55,097 nucleotides of DNA from Alphaproteobacteria bacterium (GCA_017444525.1 JAFSWL010000047.1:1-55097), one strand, 5' to 3'. Positions 36,601-45,890 are shown, counted from the stretch's first letter. A program made the numbers and translations. Notes: generated from the letters alone by a model not told the origin.

Positions 36601-37476
36601 CTGCTGATTACCTACCAGATTATAACTCAAAAAAGTCATATTATCATGAATTGTCTCCAGTAGTTTTTTCTGTAATTCCTTATCATCACCTTTATCAACA
36701 GCTTCGTCTTTTACCAAATCTTTAAGCGACATATTGACGGCAAGATCAAACATCTGCGAGCGCAATTCATCGCGCTTTTGCACATCTTCTTTGGTCGGCT
36801 CTTTATCCGGATCATCCGGTAAGGATTGATCAATCCAAACATTATCAAAAAAGTTTTTAATACCGCTAAAATCAACGTTCTGATTTTTCTCCGGATTATT
36901 TTCAAACACATTGCCTATAGCTTGAGCAGCGGCATCAAGTCGTTCATAGCGTGAACCAATCTGCGCTTTATTTTCATCGGTAATGGAATCTAAAAATTCT
37001 TCATCTTTTTCATCATGAATATTTATCGGTTCTTCGTTTCCCGCTTCCGGTGCTTTTTCCTTTTCCTCTTCTTTAGTTTCTATACTACTTTCTTCGAGAG
37101 GAGTCTCTTTTTGTTCTTCGTTTGCCGGAGAAGGGGTTTCACTTGGCAATTCTTCGCGGCGTTTATCTATTTTACCTTTAAGTTCTGCAGCCAAGCCTGT
37201 ATATTCGCCGTTGGTATGTGAGGCAAACGTCTCCAGAAGATTGTCGAGAGCTTTTAAATCATCTAATGAAGCACCTTTCAGCGATTGTTCGGCCAATTTT
37301 TCTATCATCTCATTGGCTTTATCATAAGTTTCTTTCCATACAAAATCCAAATTATCATTTCTTTGTGCATAAGGAACCTGTCCCAATGTTTGCTGAATTT
37401 CCACCAAACGTTCCGGTGCTGTTTCCGATTGAGCCAATTCATCTATCAGCGCTTCATAATCTATATTTTCTGCCAT
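33670..37476 (-). CDS. Very large protein of unknown function with 35-residue repeats
   Basis: This 1268-residue protein is not one I recognise. The N-terminal 120 residues are helical and an acidic Glu/Pro linker follows (about 110-160). The middle has three hydrophobic glycine/alanine-rich stretches (about 395-415, 450-475, 570-590) that could enter a membrane. A 35-residue unit starting EQTGAQAVNLGV and containing KPADQMDMSEIREQQKAA is repeated near 880-965. The C-terminal part has Cys/His-containing segments (DCPPSKYCHHIHD). No N-terminal signal peptide. A secreted or surface-acting protein is possible, but unproven. Confidence 0.7.
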   Translation of the reverse strand: MAENIDYEALIDELAQSETAPERLVEIQQTLGQVPYAQRNDNLDFVWKETYDKANEMIEKLAEQSLKGASLDDLKALDNLLETFASHTNGEYTGLAAELKGKIDKRREELPSETPSPANEEQKETPLEESSIETKEEEKEKAPEAGNEEPINIHDEKDEEFLDSITDENKAQIGSRYERLDAAAQAIGNVFENNPEKNQNVDFSGIKNFFDNVWIDQSLPDDPDKEPTKEDVQKRDELRSQMFDLAVNMSLKDLVKDEAVDKGDDKELQKKLLETIHDNMTFLSYNLVGNQQAFEAMERGTDISKLTPAERKAYIDMQMSSTNDAMAAATAALNGKRSPIRASSAAICAAVASPARQVEDFAEGFKEKTGIGKLWNRVKTFDEHMTKTHPRLYPLAKSLAISSIGGPGATMAYVGYNTFKAGKKVFDEYKAQKAATGMTFKEYWSDNKNKAKIAGVALSVVSAAISTCAGINGITNGNFGIAGNLTGSMLSGSASIGDIANQGWNQISESAGNLINKLSDVNNLNPLNAGKKIIDTFANRGWMNVLTATNAANTSYRAYLEAPQGKKMEAARKAFIGSFTGTFIGLAASQAVASMTHQAAENNNTPVDIKSIEAGEKEFMDAYKEAELNHEFDMNIYRPQEEIDGSQLDEIEVIGSAHHHEAPTIQHESTTGVHEVFHEAEKPSTGLPEVGFVVNNEDVSIADSGNLEDNLNAARGNYLNHHPEIDFGNNSVEITGEDLDATITTSTEELKHNDTVIGYEKSVDTVIKSSELDMERHEQLAHTDTGEVKLTTNEGVVAASGNENIPEGAKIVSVVDFKNDQSELHITKFEVTDENGDVKSYIADNSGNVKETPANYDENKIYANGKGLVHDTAVTKLEAEQQKAETEQTGAQAVNLGVVEKPADQMDMSEIREQQKAAPEAEQTGAQAVNLGVIEKPADQMDMSEIREQQKAALETEQTGAQAETKQEQHEDNSSEASVPIHEVNGFKYQIDENGELTGNCHLFIDNKVMDTALVQHLMPDYNSDGTQRFGGSGIDWAYKDEKGMYHCGGSIGTIKDSVRMAERIALQTIVKNNVAYNDLALKDQETLTDGEKKFMHNHEAALEKRGLVNQKGGVLEYKDCPPSKYCHHIHDKVALADANAQDNVSYFENRARDLYIKGNLTTSVEDGRAVSVGKNGVMITDDKGNLQTYTLDKEGLHRIRGSGNITAEELTQIKSDIAKVAGEDNKLLKQITALEKSGQQRFPSAAPIRATTLDTRTMTQNRGNTNG
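34591..34840 (-). repeat. 105-bp in-frame tandem repeat
   Basis: ttgtgcaccggtttgttcag occurs at 34591, 34696 and 34801, an exact 105-bp period. There are two full units and a shortened third. Each unit encodes 35 residues and differs from the next at only a few bases. Confidence 0.88.
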
Positions 37477-37555
37477 AGTCTCAGTCCTATTCCATTGATA
37501 ATTGCTTTATATAATATGTATCATATTGTGGACAAAAGTCAATAAAAAACACACC

Positions 37556-38389
37556 TCAGAATACAATCTGTGCCGACAAACCGCCGATAATTCCGCACAT
37601 ATACAATATGGCAATTATCATTATATTTTCTTTTATATGCCGATTAACTCTGAACAACACCAACAATCCAACTCCGCCACTGACTAAAGAACCGCTCATC
37701 AAAGCTCCGATACCGATACAATTTTTCATATATAACTGAGTCAATATAACCGAAGCCGAACAATTGGGAATAAGACCGATTAAACCACTGATAAATTCAC
37801 CCAACAGCGGAATTTGCAGATAATAGGTTACTGTATCAACATTTAAGCAACTGACGGCATAATTAAAAATCAACGTTACAAACAATAAAAACACGGCTAT
37901 ACGTACAGAATGATATAACGCTGGTTTGATAACGGAAGTCTCACAATGACAATTTTCGTTATTGCATAATTCTTCAATATTGATTTGCGGCCGCGGTTTA
38001 TATTTACGCCAAACAAAATTAACCATATAACCGAAGACGATACCGCAGCAGATTTTATAGAGCACTATTTCAGTAATTAAAAGCGGTGATACGGCTCCCG
38101 AAATCATAATCGGCAGCATTTCATCTGAAGTTGAAAGAAAAATCGCCAACAACGTACCGATACCAATAACCCGCGCGGCAAAAAAATTGGCAGCCACAAC
38201 AGAGAAACCACATTGCGGTAATGCTCCGCATATACTTCCGACCAACGGACCGCTCCAACCGGCTTTTTTTATGATTTTTGCAGTTTTATCCGAAGTTTTA
38301 TGCTCAATATACTCCAAGCACAAATAGGTAACAAACAAAAACGGAAACAGTTTTATGTTATCAATCAAAGTATCGATTAAAATATCCAT
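37556..38389 (-). CDS. Putative manganese/heavy-metal exporter (ArsP_2 family)
   Basis: The 277-residue integral membrane protein has about eight to ten helices. Two halves carry related motifs: GALPQCGFSVVAANFFAARVI and FLSTSDEMLP in the first, IPNCSASVILTQLYM and GSLVSGGVGLLVLFRVN in the second. This is the pattern of the family annotated as putative manganese transporter or ArsP_2 10-TM exporter. A hydrophilic loop with cysteines and histidine (CNNENCHCE) lies between the halves and may bind metal. GAGG before ATG 38389 sets the start; the frame extends to 38413. Confidence 0.8.
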   Translation of the reverse strand: MDILIDTLIDNIKLFPFLFVTYLCLEYIEHKTSDKTAKIIKKAGWSGPLVGSICGALPQCGFSVVAANFFAARVIGIGTLLAIFLSTSDEMLPIMISGAVSPLLITEIVLYKICCGIVFGYMVNFVWRKYKPRPQINIEELCNNENCHCETSVIKPALYHSVRIAVFLLFVTLIFNYAVSCLNVDTVTYYLQIPLLGEFISGLIGLIPNCSASVILTQLYMKNCIGIGALMSGSLVSGGVGLLVLFRVNRHIKENIMIIAILYMCGIIGGLSAQIVF

Positions 38390-38508
38390 TAACGCCTCTA
38401 ATTTCAAAAACATTCCGCATTATAGCGGCAAGTTTGTCAAAGTCAATACACTGCAGACAAAGTGTGCATTCCTGATATTAAGTATTTTTATAAAAACCAC
38501 TGTTATGC

Positions 38509-38536
38509 TTGACAATTATAATTTTTAATTTATTTT
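38509..38536 (+). promoter_or_regulatory. Promoter of pheA
   Basis: TTGACA (38509-38514) and TATTTT (38531-38536) are 16 nt apart. The start would leave a leader of about 22 nt with AAAGGA before ATG 38565. Confidence 0.6.
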
Positions 38537-38564
38537 GATACCAATTTAAGAAAGGATTAAAATA

Positions 38565-39392
38565 ATGAAAATTGCATATCAGGGAGCTCCCGGAGCTTAT
38601 TCACATATTGCCTGCAACACATTGTTTCCTAATCAGGAATATATTCCGTGCGATACTTTTGAAATAGCTATGGAATTGGTAAGAAACGGCACTGTCGATA
38701 AGGCGGTGATACCGGTGGAAAATTCAAATGCCGGACGTGTCAGCGATGTGCATTTTTTATTACCGGAAGCAGGACTGCATATTGTCGGTGAGCATTTTAT
38801 GCGGATAAAGCATCAGCTTTTGGCCGTTAAAGGTGCAAATTTATCCGATATATTAAGTGCAGCTTCGCATCCGCAAGCATTGGCGCAATGTTCGGCATTT
38901 CTGAAAGCTCACGGAATTAAAGCGGTTTCACGAATTGATACGGCTAAATCATGCGAGAAAATAGCATTGGAGCAAGACAAAACCAAAGCGGCAATTGCTT
39001 CCGTATTGGCTGCAGATATTTACGGACTGGATATTGTAGCATCTGATATAGAAAATGCCGATAACAATACGACGCGTTTTTTGATTATGCAAAAAAATGA
39101 GGAATTTCCGGTAAATGACGGAGGTCGATTTATTACTTCAATTGTGTTTGTAACCAAACATATTCCGGCAGCTTTATATAAGGTATTAGGTGGATTTGCC
39201 ACCAACGGTATTAATATTTCCAAACTTGAAAGTTATTTGCTCGGCGGTAAGTTTTTTTCAGCACAGTTTTATATTGAAGTGGAGCAACATATTCATTCAC
39301 GCGCTTTGCAATATGCATTGTCCGAGCTTAAATTCTTTTCGGAAAATTATCAAATTTTAGGATGTTATCCGGCACACGAATACCGCAAATAA
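38565..39392 (+). CDS. pheA: Prephenate dehydratase
   Basis: The 275-residue enzyme converts prephenate to phenylpyruvate in phenylalanine synthesis. The catalytic domain (1-175) begins YQGAPGAYSHIAC, has IPVENSNAGRVSDVH and ends with the catalytic TTRF motif (NNTTRFLIM). A C-terminal ACT domain (about 190-270, with NGINISKLESYLLGGKF) gives phenylalanine feedback control. There is no chorismate mutase domain, as in alphaproteobacteria and unlike the fused enteric PheA. Confidence 0.94.
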   Translation: MKIAYQGAPGAYSHIACNTLFPNQEYIPCDTFEIAMELVRNGTVDKAVIPVENSNAGRVSDVHFLLPEAGLHIVGEHFMRIKHQLLAVKGANLSDILSAASHPQALAQCSAFLKAHGIKAVSRIDTAKSCEKIALEQDKTKAAIASVLAADIYGLDIVASDIENADNNTTRFLIMQKNEEFPVNDGGRFITSIVFVTKHIPAALYKVLGGFATNGINISKLESYLLGGKFFSAQFYIEVEQHIHSRALQYALSELKFFSENYQILGCYPAHEYRK

Positions 39393-39394
39393 TT

Positions 39395-40867
39395 TTATTC
39401 TTCGATTTGTCGACCATAAAGCAACCAGTCATAAATTTTAGATGATTTTCGTACTTCTGTATTCATTTGATCGATTGATATTCCGCTCTCGGTAAGAGTT
39501 GGTATATCTGAAAACAACGAGGTTCCGAATCCTAAGCGATGTCCGCTGATATCAGCTCCCATACTCTCCATAATCGTCGGATATATGTCAAACGGAGTAA
39601 AAATACGATTTTTTTTATTTCTTGCCAATATGGCAGAATTTATAAAAATATTCAGCGGTTTACGATTCATTTCCGGTGTAAAAGAATCATTCATCATCAA
39701 ATGATCTCCGAGCAAAACTATGGTTGTATTATCATAAAACGGTTGTTGTTTAATCCATTTTACAAAATTCCCGATTTGTCGGCTAGAGCATGAAACAACG
39801 TTAAGCAAGTTTTGTTCCTGACCATATTTTCTTTCACATAAATTATCGGAAAAATCTTGAGTTCCAAAATGCGTATCAAGTGTCATTAACGTAAATACAA
39901 AAGGTTTTTGAATTTGCCCTAATCGTATCAATTCCTCTTTAGCTAACGCAAATAATTTTTCATCAGGCATATTTCTCCGACGTTTTTTATATGAGAATTT
40001 ACTCATTGTGCGAGTAAAATACAACGTATCCATAAAATGTTGATTACCGTGTGTTTTTACAAAACGATCCATTCCGCCGAATTCACCGTTGGAGCCTATC
40101 ATAAAACTTTCAGTATATCCATGTTGCCGTAAGATATCATATACGCATTGGGCATTAGGGTAGAAATCATTTTTAGGCTGAAAAAAATTAGCCTCGCGTA
40201 TAGGTAACTGAATCGGCGCGCCGCAGGTTTGCGCAAACAATCCGGCCTGTGTCCATTGAGTTCCATCAATCAAATAAGCACCGCCGACATAAGGGTTGTC
40301 GCTGAAATTAATATTTTGTTCTGCCAGTTCACGCAATTCCGGAATTAAATCTGCATTCCAATAATCGTGCAGCGGTGTTTGAGTAAAAGTTGCTTCCATG
40401 CTTTCCATAAAAATAATAATTAAATTGCGTTGATTTGCCGGAAATACAATATCTGTCTGTTGCGGCATGACATAGTATTGTTCATAAAACGAAGAGACCT
40501 GCCGTTTATATTGCCGATGGGTAATCATACTCCACACATTCATCCTTAGGCAAAAATAAATAACGCAGAAAATCAACCAAACACAGGAAAGCATCCAACG
40601 ATTTTTATACAAAATATCGCGCATTTTTTCAATTGATGTGAATTTAATCCGATATTTTTGTGAAAACATGAGCCATAGCAACAAAGATAAAATAATACCC
40701 GTCATAAGAGTATTTTGCCAATAGCTTAAAACCAATCTTATTTCCGAACTGAACGGCATATTCAGATGAAATATGATTTGTTCATAGGTAACGGGACCAT
40801 ATTTACGAATAATCCAATTAGCCGTAGAAAAAAACATAAACCCGAATAAAAACACAAGTAATGGCAT
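39395..40867 (-). CDS. LTA synthase-like sulfatase-fold membrane protein (phosphoglycerol/phosphoethanolamine transferase type)
   Basis: The 490-residue protein has several N-terminal membrane helices (within residues 1-120) and a periplasmic sulfatase-type domain. IIFMESMEATFTQTP (near residue 150) precedes the nucleophile Thr in GGAYLIDGTQWTQAG. MTLDTHFG and LLGDHLMM supply metal ligands. Related enzymes (OpgB/MdoB, EptA-like) move phosphoglycerol or phosphoethanolamine from lipid to glycans. The exact product cannot be told. Convergent with pheA, 2 nt apart. Confidence 0.82.
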   Translation of the reverse strand: MPLLVFLFGFMFFSTANWIIRKYGPVTYEQIIFHLNMPFSSEIRLVLSYWQNTLMTGIILSLLLWLMFSQKYRIKFTSIEKMRDILYKNRWMLSCVWLIFCVIYFCLRMNVWSMITHRQYKRQVSSFYEQYYVMPQQTDIVFPANQRNLIIIFMESMEATFTQTPLHDYWNADLIPELRELAEQNINFSDNPYVGGAYLIDGTQWTQAGLFAQTCGAPIQLPIREANFFQPKNDFYPNAQCVYDILRQHGYTESFMIGSNGEFGGMDRFVKTHGNQHFMDTLYFTRTMSKFSYKKRRRNMPDEKLFALAKEELIRLGQIQKPFVFTLMTLDTHFGTQDFSDNLCERKYGQEQNLLNVVSCSSRQIGNFVKWIKQQPFYDNTTIVLLGDHLMMNDSFTPEMNRKPLNIFINSAILARNKKNRIFTPFDIYPTIMESMGADISGHRLGFGTSLFSDIPTLTESGISIDQMNTEVRKSSKIYDWLLYGRQIEE

Positions 40868-41241
40868 GGATATAGTCCCAAAATTTGCATGTAATTACGA
40901 ATATTCATACAAATATTTCCAGTTATTGCAAGTATTTTTGATTAAATTTTATTTCTCTGTATATAAATATTTGAATTGGCTGTATTAAACGAATTTGTTG
41001 ATTTAGATGTACGAAAATCATATTATGTTCGTCAAGAACTGCTGAATACGGTATATAATCTCGTTCGGCGCAGGACACAATATTATTATCATAGCTCAAC
41101 CGGCATAAATCCGGTTGTCAAGCAATCTGTAACTAATACAAAAATCGGAAGATCTCTTGATTTTTGCTGACGCAAAAAAATAATGATTCTTATTTAATGC
41201 ACTGTGTCATGAAAGCTATGACTTTGGTATTTTTAGCAAAA
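40868..41241. other. Intergenic region without a convincing gene
   Basis: This 374-bp gap lies upstream of the sulfatase-fold gene and downstream of rnd. It holds a perfect 7-bp hairpin, caaccgg/ccggttg (41097-41117), and a likely promoter for the leftward gene (TTGCAA and TATGAA on the minus strand near 40910-40935). A 64-codon rightward frame from 40976 starts at TTG without a ribosome-binding site and resembles nothing I know. Confidence 0.5.
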
Positions 41242-42408
41242 TTATTGAATACAACCTTTAAATTCTATACTTTTTTTCCTCGGATTATAGGAAATTGACA
41301 ACTTGCCGCGACATAACTGTTCGGCATACTGCCCGAAAACTTCATAACGCCATCCTTGCATGGTATGAGTTTTTTCCGGTTGATTCAAAATTATGTAACG
41401 CAAATCTTCATCAGATGCAATTAATCTGGCAATCACTCCGGATTCTTGACTTTTGATTTTAAGTAACAGTTTCAAAATTTCTGCCAGACTCTGTTCATGA
41501 TTAGGAATATTACAGCATTGCTTGCGATCAGAACGACAAATATCAGCAGGCATCGGATTTCTTCTTGCAATATTAAGAGCATCAATAATTTCCGCTCCCA
41601 ATTTGCCGTTTATCACCTCTTTTTTGAGATTACGGACATTTTTTAATTCCTCAATATTTTTAGGTGCGGCACTGGCAATATTTAACAAAACTTCATCTCT
41701 TAAAATTCCGGAACGCGGAGTATTGAATTTTTGAGCTCTCCATTCACGCCATTCGGCTAAATATTTCAGCGCGGCCAAAAAATGCGGTGAATGTACATTG
41801 TGTTTAACTCTCAACCAAGCGTTTTCTGGTTTAATACAATAACCGCTTTCATCGCATAACTGATTTATTTCTTCATCAACCCAATTTTCCCTATGATTTT
41901 CTTTCATATAGGAAACCAAATATTTATAGCAATCAATCAAATATGTAACATCACAAATGGCGTATTGCAACTGCGATTCGTCAAGAGGCCGCAAACTCCA
42001 ATCGGTCAGGCGTTGTGATTTATCCAAATCCACATGTGTTATTTCACGCACTAAATTGCCATATCCTATATTTTCAGCAAAGCCGCACACCATAGCGGCA
42101 ATTTGCGTATCAAAAACATTTTTTGGAGTATGTCCGGTTAAATTATAAAAAATTTCGATATCTTGTCTTCCAGAATGGAAAATTTTTACAATATCCGGAT
42201 TTTGTAAAATTGCAAAAAAGGCTGATAAATCTGTAGAAGATAAAGGATCAATAATTGCTGAATCTTGTTCACAGGCAACTTGGATCAGACATAATTTAGG
42301 ATAATACGAATGCTCGCGTATAAATTCCGAATCAACTGTTATAAAAGCTTGATTTTGTAAAACATTGCAAAATTCATTTAATTTTTCTGTTGTATTGATT
42401 AATTGCAT
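41242..42408 (-). CDS. rnd: Ribonuclease D
   Basis: The 388-residue 3'-to-5' exonuclease trims tRNA 3' ends. The DEDD exonuclease residues are D26 and E28 in TVDSEFIREH, the Asp in FHSGRQDIEIFYN, and the Asp in YAICDVTYLIDCY. One HRDC domain follows (about 205-290, LKYLAEWREWRAQKFNTPR). Divergent from aspS, an order common in alphaproteobacteria. Confidence 0.94.
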   Translation of the reverse strand: MQLINTTEKLNEFCNVLQNQAFITVDSEFIREHSYYPKLCLIQVACEQDSAIIDPLSSTDLSAFFAILQNPDIVKIFHSGRQDIEIFYNLTGHTPKNVFDTQIAAMVCGFAENIGYGNLVREITHVDLDKSQRLTDWSLRPLDESQLQYAICDVTYLIDCYKYLVSYMKENHRENWVDEEINQLCDESGYCIKPENAWLRVKHNVHSPHFLAALKYLAEWREWRAQKFNTPRSGILRDEVLLNIASAAPKNIEELKNVRNLKKEVINGKLGAEIIDALNIARRNPMPADICRSDRKQCCNIPNHEQSLAEILKLLLKIKSQESGVIARLIASDEDLRYIILNQPEKTHTMQGWRYEVFGQYAEQLCRGKLSISYNPRKKSIEFKGCIQ

Positions 42409-42465
42409 AATATTCCCTCCATCAACAGGATATCATACAGTGTTTAATATTTTTTTAATTTATGG

Positions 42466-42494
42466 TTGATTTTAATATAAATACGCTTTAGAAC
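42466..42494 (+). promoter_or_regulatory. Candidate aspS promoter
   Basis: TTGATT (42466-42471) and TAGAAC (42489-42494) are 17 nt apart. GAGGAAATA precedes ATG 42527. Confidence 0.4.
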
Positions 42495-42526
42495 AAAATA
42501 CAGTTTTAATAAATAAAGAGGAAATA

Positions 42527-44284
42527 ATGAACGAATATCGAACTCATACTTGCGGCGAACTGCGGACGGAACATATTGGTCAAAAGGTTAAGCTTGCAGG
42601 TTGGATACAACGTAAACGTAACTTAGGGAATTTATGCTTTATTGACTTGCGCGATCATTATGGCATTACCCAATGTGTATTTGATAGCTCTTCTGATTTG
42701 TTTGAAAAAATTAAAGATATACGCGTGGAAAGTGTGGTCGGTTTTGTCGGACAGGTTGTGGCGCGCGAGAGTGTCAATAAAAATATGCCGACAGGAGATA
42801 TCGAGATAAAGGTTGAGGAAGTAACAGTTTATTCCGAAGCAGATGTTTTACCAGTTCAAGTCACAGGAGAATGCAACGAGCCTGAAGAGTTGCGTCTCAA
42901 ATATCGTTTTTTGGATTTGCGTCGTGAAAAAATTCACAATAATATTCTGTTGCGTTGCAAAGTAATTTCTGAAATGCGTCGTTTGATGCACGAGCAGGGA
43001 TTTAATGAATATCAAACACCGATTTTAACCGCGTCTTCGCCGGAAGGTGCTCGCGACTTTTTGGTTCCGTCCCGCTTAAATCCGGGTAAATTTTATGCTT
43101 TACCGCAAGCTCCTCAACAATTTAAGCAACTGTTGATGGTTTCCGGTTTTGATAAGTATTTTCAGATTGCTCCGTGTTTTCGCGATGAAGATCCGCGAGC
43201 CGATCGTTCTCCGGGAGAATTCTATCAGCTGGATATGGAAATGTCTTTTGTAACTCAAGAAGATGTGTTTAGGGTAGTAGAATATACCATGGGCACGATT
43301 TTTAATAAGTTTGCTAATGGTAAAACCGTTAGTCAGGCACCTTTTGAACGTATTCCGTTTCGTGAGGCTATGCTTAAATACGGCAGCGATAAACCTGATC
43401 TGCGTAATCCGTTGATTATTGCTGATGCTACTGCGTTTTTCAATAACTCAGGTTTCGGTGTATATGATACCAAAGCGGCAAACGGAGAGCAAATCCGCGC
43501 TATTAAAGCTCCTAATGCCGGCAACAAACCACGCTCGTTCTTCGATAAATTCGATACTTATGCCAAAGAGCAGGGAATGGGAGGTATAGCCTACATTGCT
43601 TTTGCAGACGGCGGTGCTAAAGGTATAGCTAAATTTTTCAGCGAAGAAAAAATTGCCGAATTGAAACAACAATTCGACGCTAAAGATGGTGATGCCGTAT
43701 TTTTTATGGGCGGTGCGGCAAAAGTCATTAATAAATTTGCCGGTGTAGTTCGTAACATGATAGGCGAGGCCTTAGATTTATTTGATAAAAATTCATTTAA
43801 ATTGTGTTGGATAGTTGATTTTCCGTTTTATGAAGAAAATGAAGAGACAGGTGCCGTGGAATTTTCGCACAACCCGTTTTCTATGCCGCAAGGCGGTTTG
43901 GAAGCGCTTAATACTAAAAATCCGTTGGATATCTTGGCTTATCAATATGATTTGGTTTGCAACGGGGTAGAATTGGCTTCGGGTGCGGTGCGCAATCATA
44001 GTCCGGAAATTATGTATCGCGCCTTTGAAATTGCCGGTTATGATCATAGCGTTGTTGATAATAAATTTGGCGGTATGATAAATGCTTTCAAATACGGAGC
44101 TCCTCCGCACGCCGGTTGCGCTCCCGGTATTGACCGTACAGTAATGCTGTTGCTGGATGAGCCGATTATCCGCGATGTAATTCTATTTCCGCTGAACGGT
44201 AAAGCTCAGGACTTGATGATGCAAGCCCCGAATACCGTAACCGAGCAGCAACTTAAAGACTTGCATATTGAACTTAAATTGTAA
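42527..44284 (+). CDS. aspS: Aspartyl-tRNA synthetase
   Basis: The 585-residue class IIb enzyme has an N-terminal OB-fold anticodon domain ([17 protein letters not shown] onward), class II motif 2 as [17 protein letters not shown], the bacterial GAD insertion (about 290-420), and motif 3 as [14 protein letters not shown]. Length and insertion are normal for bacterial AspRS. It charges tRNA-Asp. The transcript ends in a perfect 17-bp hairpin. Confidence 0.97.
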   Translation: MNEYRTHTCGELRTEHIGQKVKLAGWIQRKRNLGNLCFIDLRDHYGITQCVFDSSSDLFEKIKDIRVESVVGFVGQVVARESVNKNMPTGDIEIKVEEVTVYSEADVLPVQVTGECNEPEELRLKYRFLDLRREKIHNNILLRCKVISEMRRLMHEQGFNEYQTPILTASSPEGARDFLVPSRLNPGKFYALPQAPQQFKQLLMVSGFDKYFQIAPCFRDEDPRADRSPGEFYQLDMEMSFVTQEDVFRVVEYTMGTIFNKFANGKTVSQAPFERIPFREAMLKYGSDKPDLRNPLIIADATAFFNNSGFGVYDTKAANGEQIRAIKAPNAGNKPRSFFDKFDTYAKEQGMGGIAYIAFADGGAKGIAKFFSEEKIAELKQQFDAKDGDAVFFMGGAAKVINKFAGVVRNMIGEALDLFDKNSFKLCWIVDFPFYEENEETGAVEFSHNPFSMPQGGLEALNTKNPLDILAYQYDLVCNGVELASGAVRNHSPEIMYRAFEIAGYDHSVVDNKFGGMINAFKYGAPPHAGCAPGIDRTVMLLLDEPIIRDVILFPLNGKAQDLMMQAPNTVTEQQLKDLHIELKL

Positions 44285-44322
44285 TTTTTAAGGCTGACCG
44301 ATTCGCGGTCAGCCTTAAAAAT
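44284..44322. terminator. Perfect 17-bp hairpin after aspS
   Basis: The arms 44284-44300 and 44306-44322 are exact reverse complements around ATTCG. The T run lies on the left arm and the A run on the right arm in either reading direction, so it lacks the usual 3' T tract. It is more likely an RNA 3'-end stabiliser or a non-canonical terminator. Confidence 0.5.
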
Positions 44323-44388
44323 TGTTGCAAATTAAAATTAAATGGTTATTATCAAAAAAGATTTCGGCATATCTATAAGGAGAAAAAT

Positions 44389-45825
44389 ATGAAAAAAAGT
44401 TTGTTAATTGCTTTCATTATTTTATTTACCACACAGGCTCATGCTTCATTGCAAGAACTGATTGACGGTGTTAAGCAAAATGATAAAAAAGCTGTTTTGG
44501 CTTTATTAAACAATGGAGAAGATGTTAATGCTGTCAACGCACAAGGTAATGCACCTTTACATTATGCAGTTGCACTTAATAATGCCGAAATGGCAAAGAT
44601 TCTGTTGCAATACGGTGCTGATATGAATATCAGCAATGCTCAAGGTTGGACTCCGCTTAAAATTGTTGAAAAGAAAAAAGTTGCTGATGTTGCCGCCGTT
44701 CTACATCAGGTTCAGCAACAAAGAGCAGAAAAAGATGCAATAGCGAAAGCTCAGCCGGATACCGCTCCTGAAGAAAAAATGCAACCAATATCAACTTCCG
44801 AGACAAAAGCTATACGACCTACACAGGCTTCCGAAGAAAAAACAGTATCATCGGATGTTCAACCTGCTGCCATACCTGCAAGTGAAAAAATTCAGAAAAA
44901 CGCAGAAAATATTGAAGAAACCATACCAACGGCTGATATAGCGAGAATGTATGCTATTTTAGAACAGGCAAAATCCTCGGTATTAGAAGCAAAAGCTTTT
45001 CAAGAGCAAGCAGAAATGCGCAATCAGGAATTGGAAGAACAATTAAAACAAATGCAAGAACAAAACACCGTTTTAACCGAGCGTTTGAATGAATACGAAA
45101 AAGCCGCAAAAACAGTCCAAGAAGCAGAAAAAGCAGCTCAAGATACGAAAAAAGCCGAACTAAATGCTGAAAAAGAAGCAGCAAATAAAGCAGCTAAAGA
45201 AGCCGAAGAAAAGATAAAAGAGGCCGAAAAAGCCAAAGCAATTGCCAAAGAAGCTGCAGAAAAAGCTAAAGAAGCAGCAAATAAAGCAGCTAAAGAAGCC
45301 GAAGAAAAGATAAAAGAGGCCGAAAAAGCTAAAGCGATTGCCAAAGAAGCTGCAGAAAAAGCAGAAAAACTTGCTAAACAAGCAAGTGAAAAGACAACAG
45401 ATAAAACTGTTAAAAAAACTGAAGTCAACGTTCAAGATAAGGTCAAAACCAATGTTATAAAATCAAAAGCGGAATCAAAGAAAAAAACTCCGCAACCGAT
45501 TGTTAAAAAACCGATTTATAAACCACAGCTTTCAAATTTAGATAAAAATATCTATGCCGGAGATGAAGAAATAGTATATTGTTTAAGCTACTTAGGCAAT
45601 GGGGAAAACTCCAATATGCGTCAGGCATCTGGTTTCTTTGCGGCTGCGGCCGGCATCACCGAAGCAAGATACCAACAAATTGTCAGAATATCTGATGCAT
45701 TCTTCGCATCATCTGATGCCGTAACTTTACAAAAACGCAGTGATGAATGTGCAAAAATTATTACCCCAACTGATAAAAATAAGCAAAATAAGATTATTCG
45801 CAGTTTGAACAGCTCGATTAAATAA
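44389..45825 (+). CDS. Exported ankyrin-repeat protein with long coiled coil
   Basis: The 478-residue protein has a signal peptide (residues 1-19, ending AHA). Two to three ankyrin repeats follow (about 25-105, with NAQGNAPLHYAVALNNAEM and GWTPLKIVEKKK). A linker leads to a long Ala/Lys/Glu coiled coil (about 190-340) containing a tandem 32-residue repeat. A C-terminal globular domain (about 380-478) has two cysteines. The TolA-like composition suggests a periplasm-spanning rod. The partner bound by the ankyrin part is unknown. Confidence 0.8.
   Translation: MKKSLLIAFIILFTTQAHASLQELIDGVKQNDKKAVLALLNNGEDVNAVNAQGNAPLHYAVALNNAEMAKILLQYGADMNISNAQGWTPLKIVEKKKVADVAAVLHQVQQQRAEKDAIAKAQPDTAPEEKMQPISTSETKAIRPTQASEEKTVSSDVQPAAIPASEKIQKNAENIEETIPTADIARMYAILEQAKSSVLEAKAFQEQAEMRNQELEEQLKQMQEQNTVLTERLNEYEKAAKTVQEAEKAAQDTKKAELNAEKEAANKAAKEAEEKIKEAEKAKAIAKEAAEKAKEAANKAAKEAEEKIKEAEKAKAIAKEAAEKAEKLAKQASEKTTDKTVKKTEVNVQDKVKTNVIKSKAESKKKTPQPIVKKPIYKPQLSNLDKNIYAGDEEIVYCLSYLGNGENSNMRQASGFFAAAAGITEARYQQIVRISDAFFASSDAVTLQKRSDECAKIITPTDKNKQNKIIRSLNSSIK
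45175..45366 (+). repeat. 96-bp tandem repeat in the coiled-coil region
   Basis: Two nearly identical adjacent units (45175-45270, 45271-45366) begin gaagcagcaaataaagcagc. Each encodes 32 residues, including AKEAEEKIKEAEKAKAIAKE. Confidence 0.85.
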
Positions 45826-45849
45826 AATTTTTGAGCATAGTCAACTTAT

Positions 45850-45890
45850 AAAAAACTTCCGTGTTAATGTTCGGAAGTTTTTTTATTTTT
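45850..45890 (+). terminator. Intrinsic terminator after the ankyrin gene
   Basis: aaaaaacttccg and cggaagtttttt form a 12-bp stem with loop tgttaatgtt (45862-45871), followed by TTTTATTTTT. Confidence 0.8.

Noticed and set aside
40976..41170. 64-codon rightward frame in the gap between the sulfatase-fold gene and rnd
   Set aside because: It starts at TTG with no ribosome-binding site, shows no recognisable motif, and lies in an A+T-rich promoter-like region.
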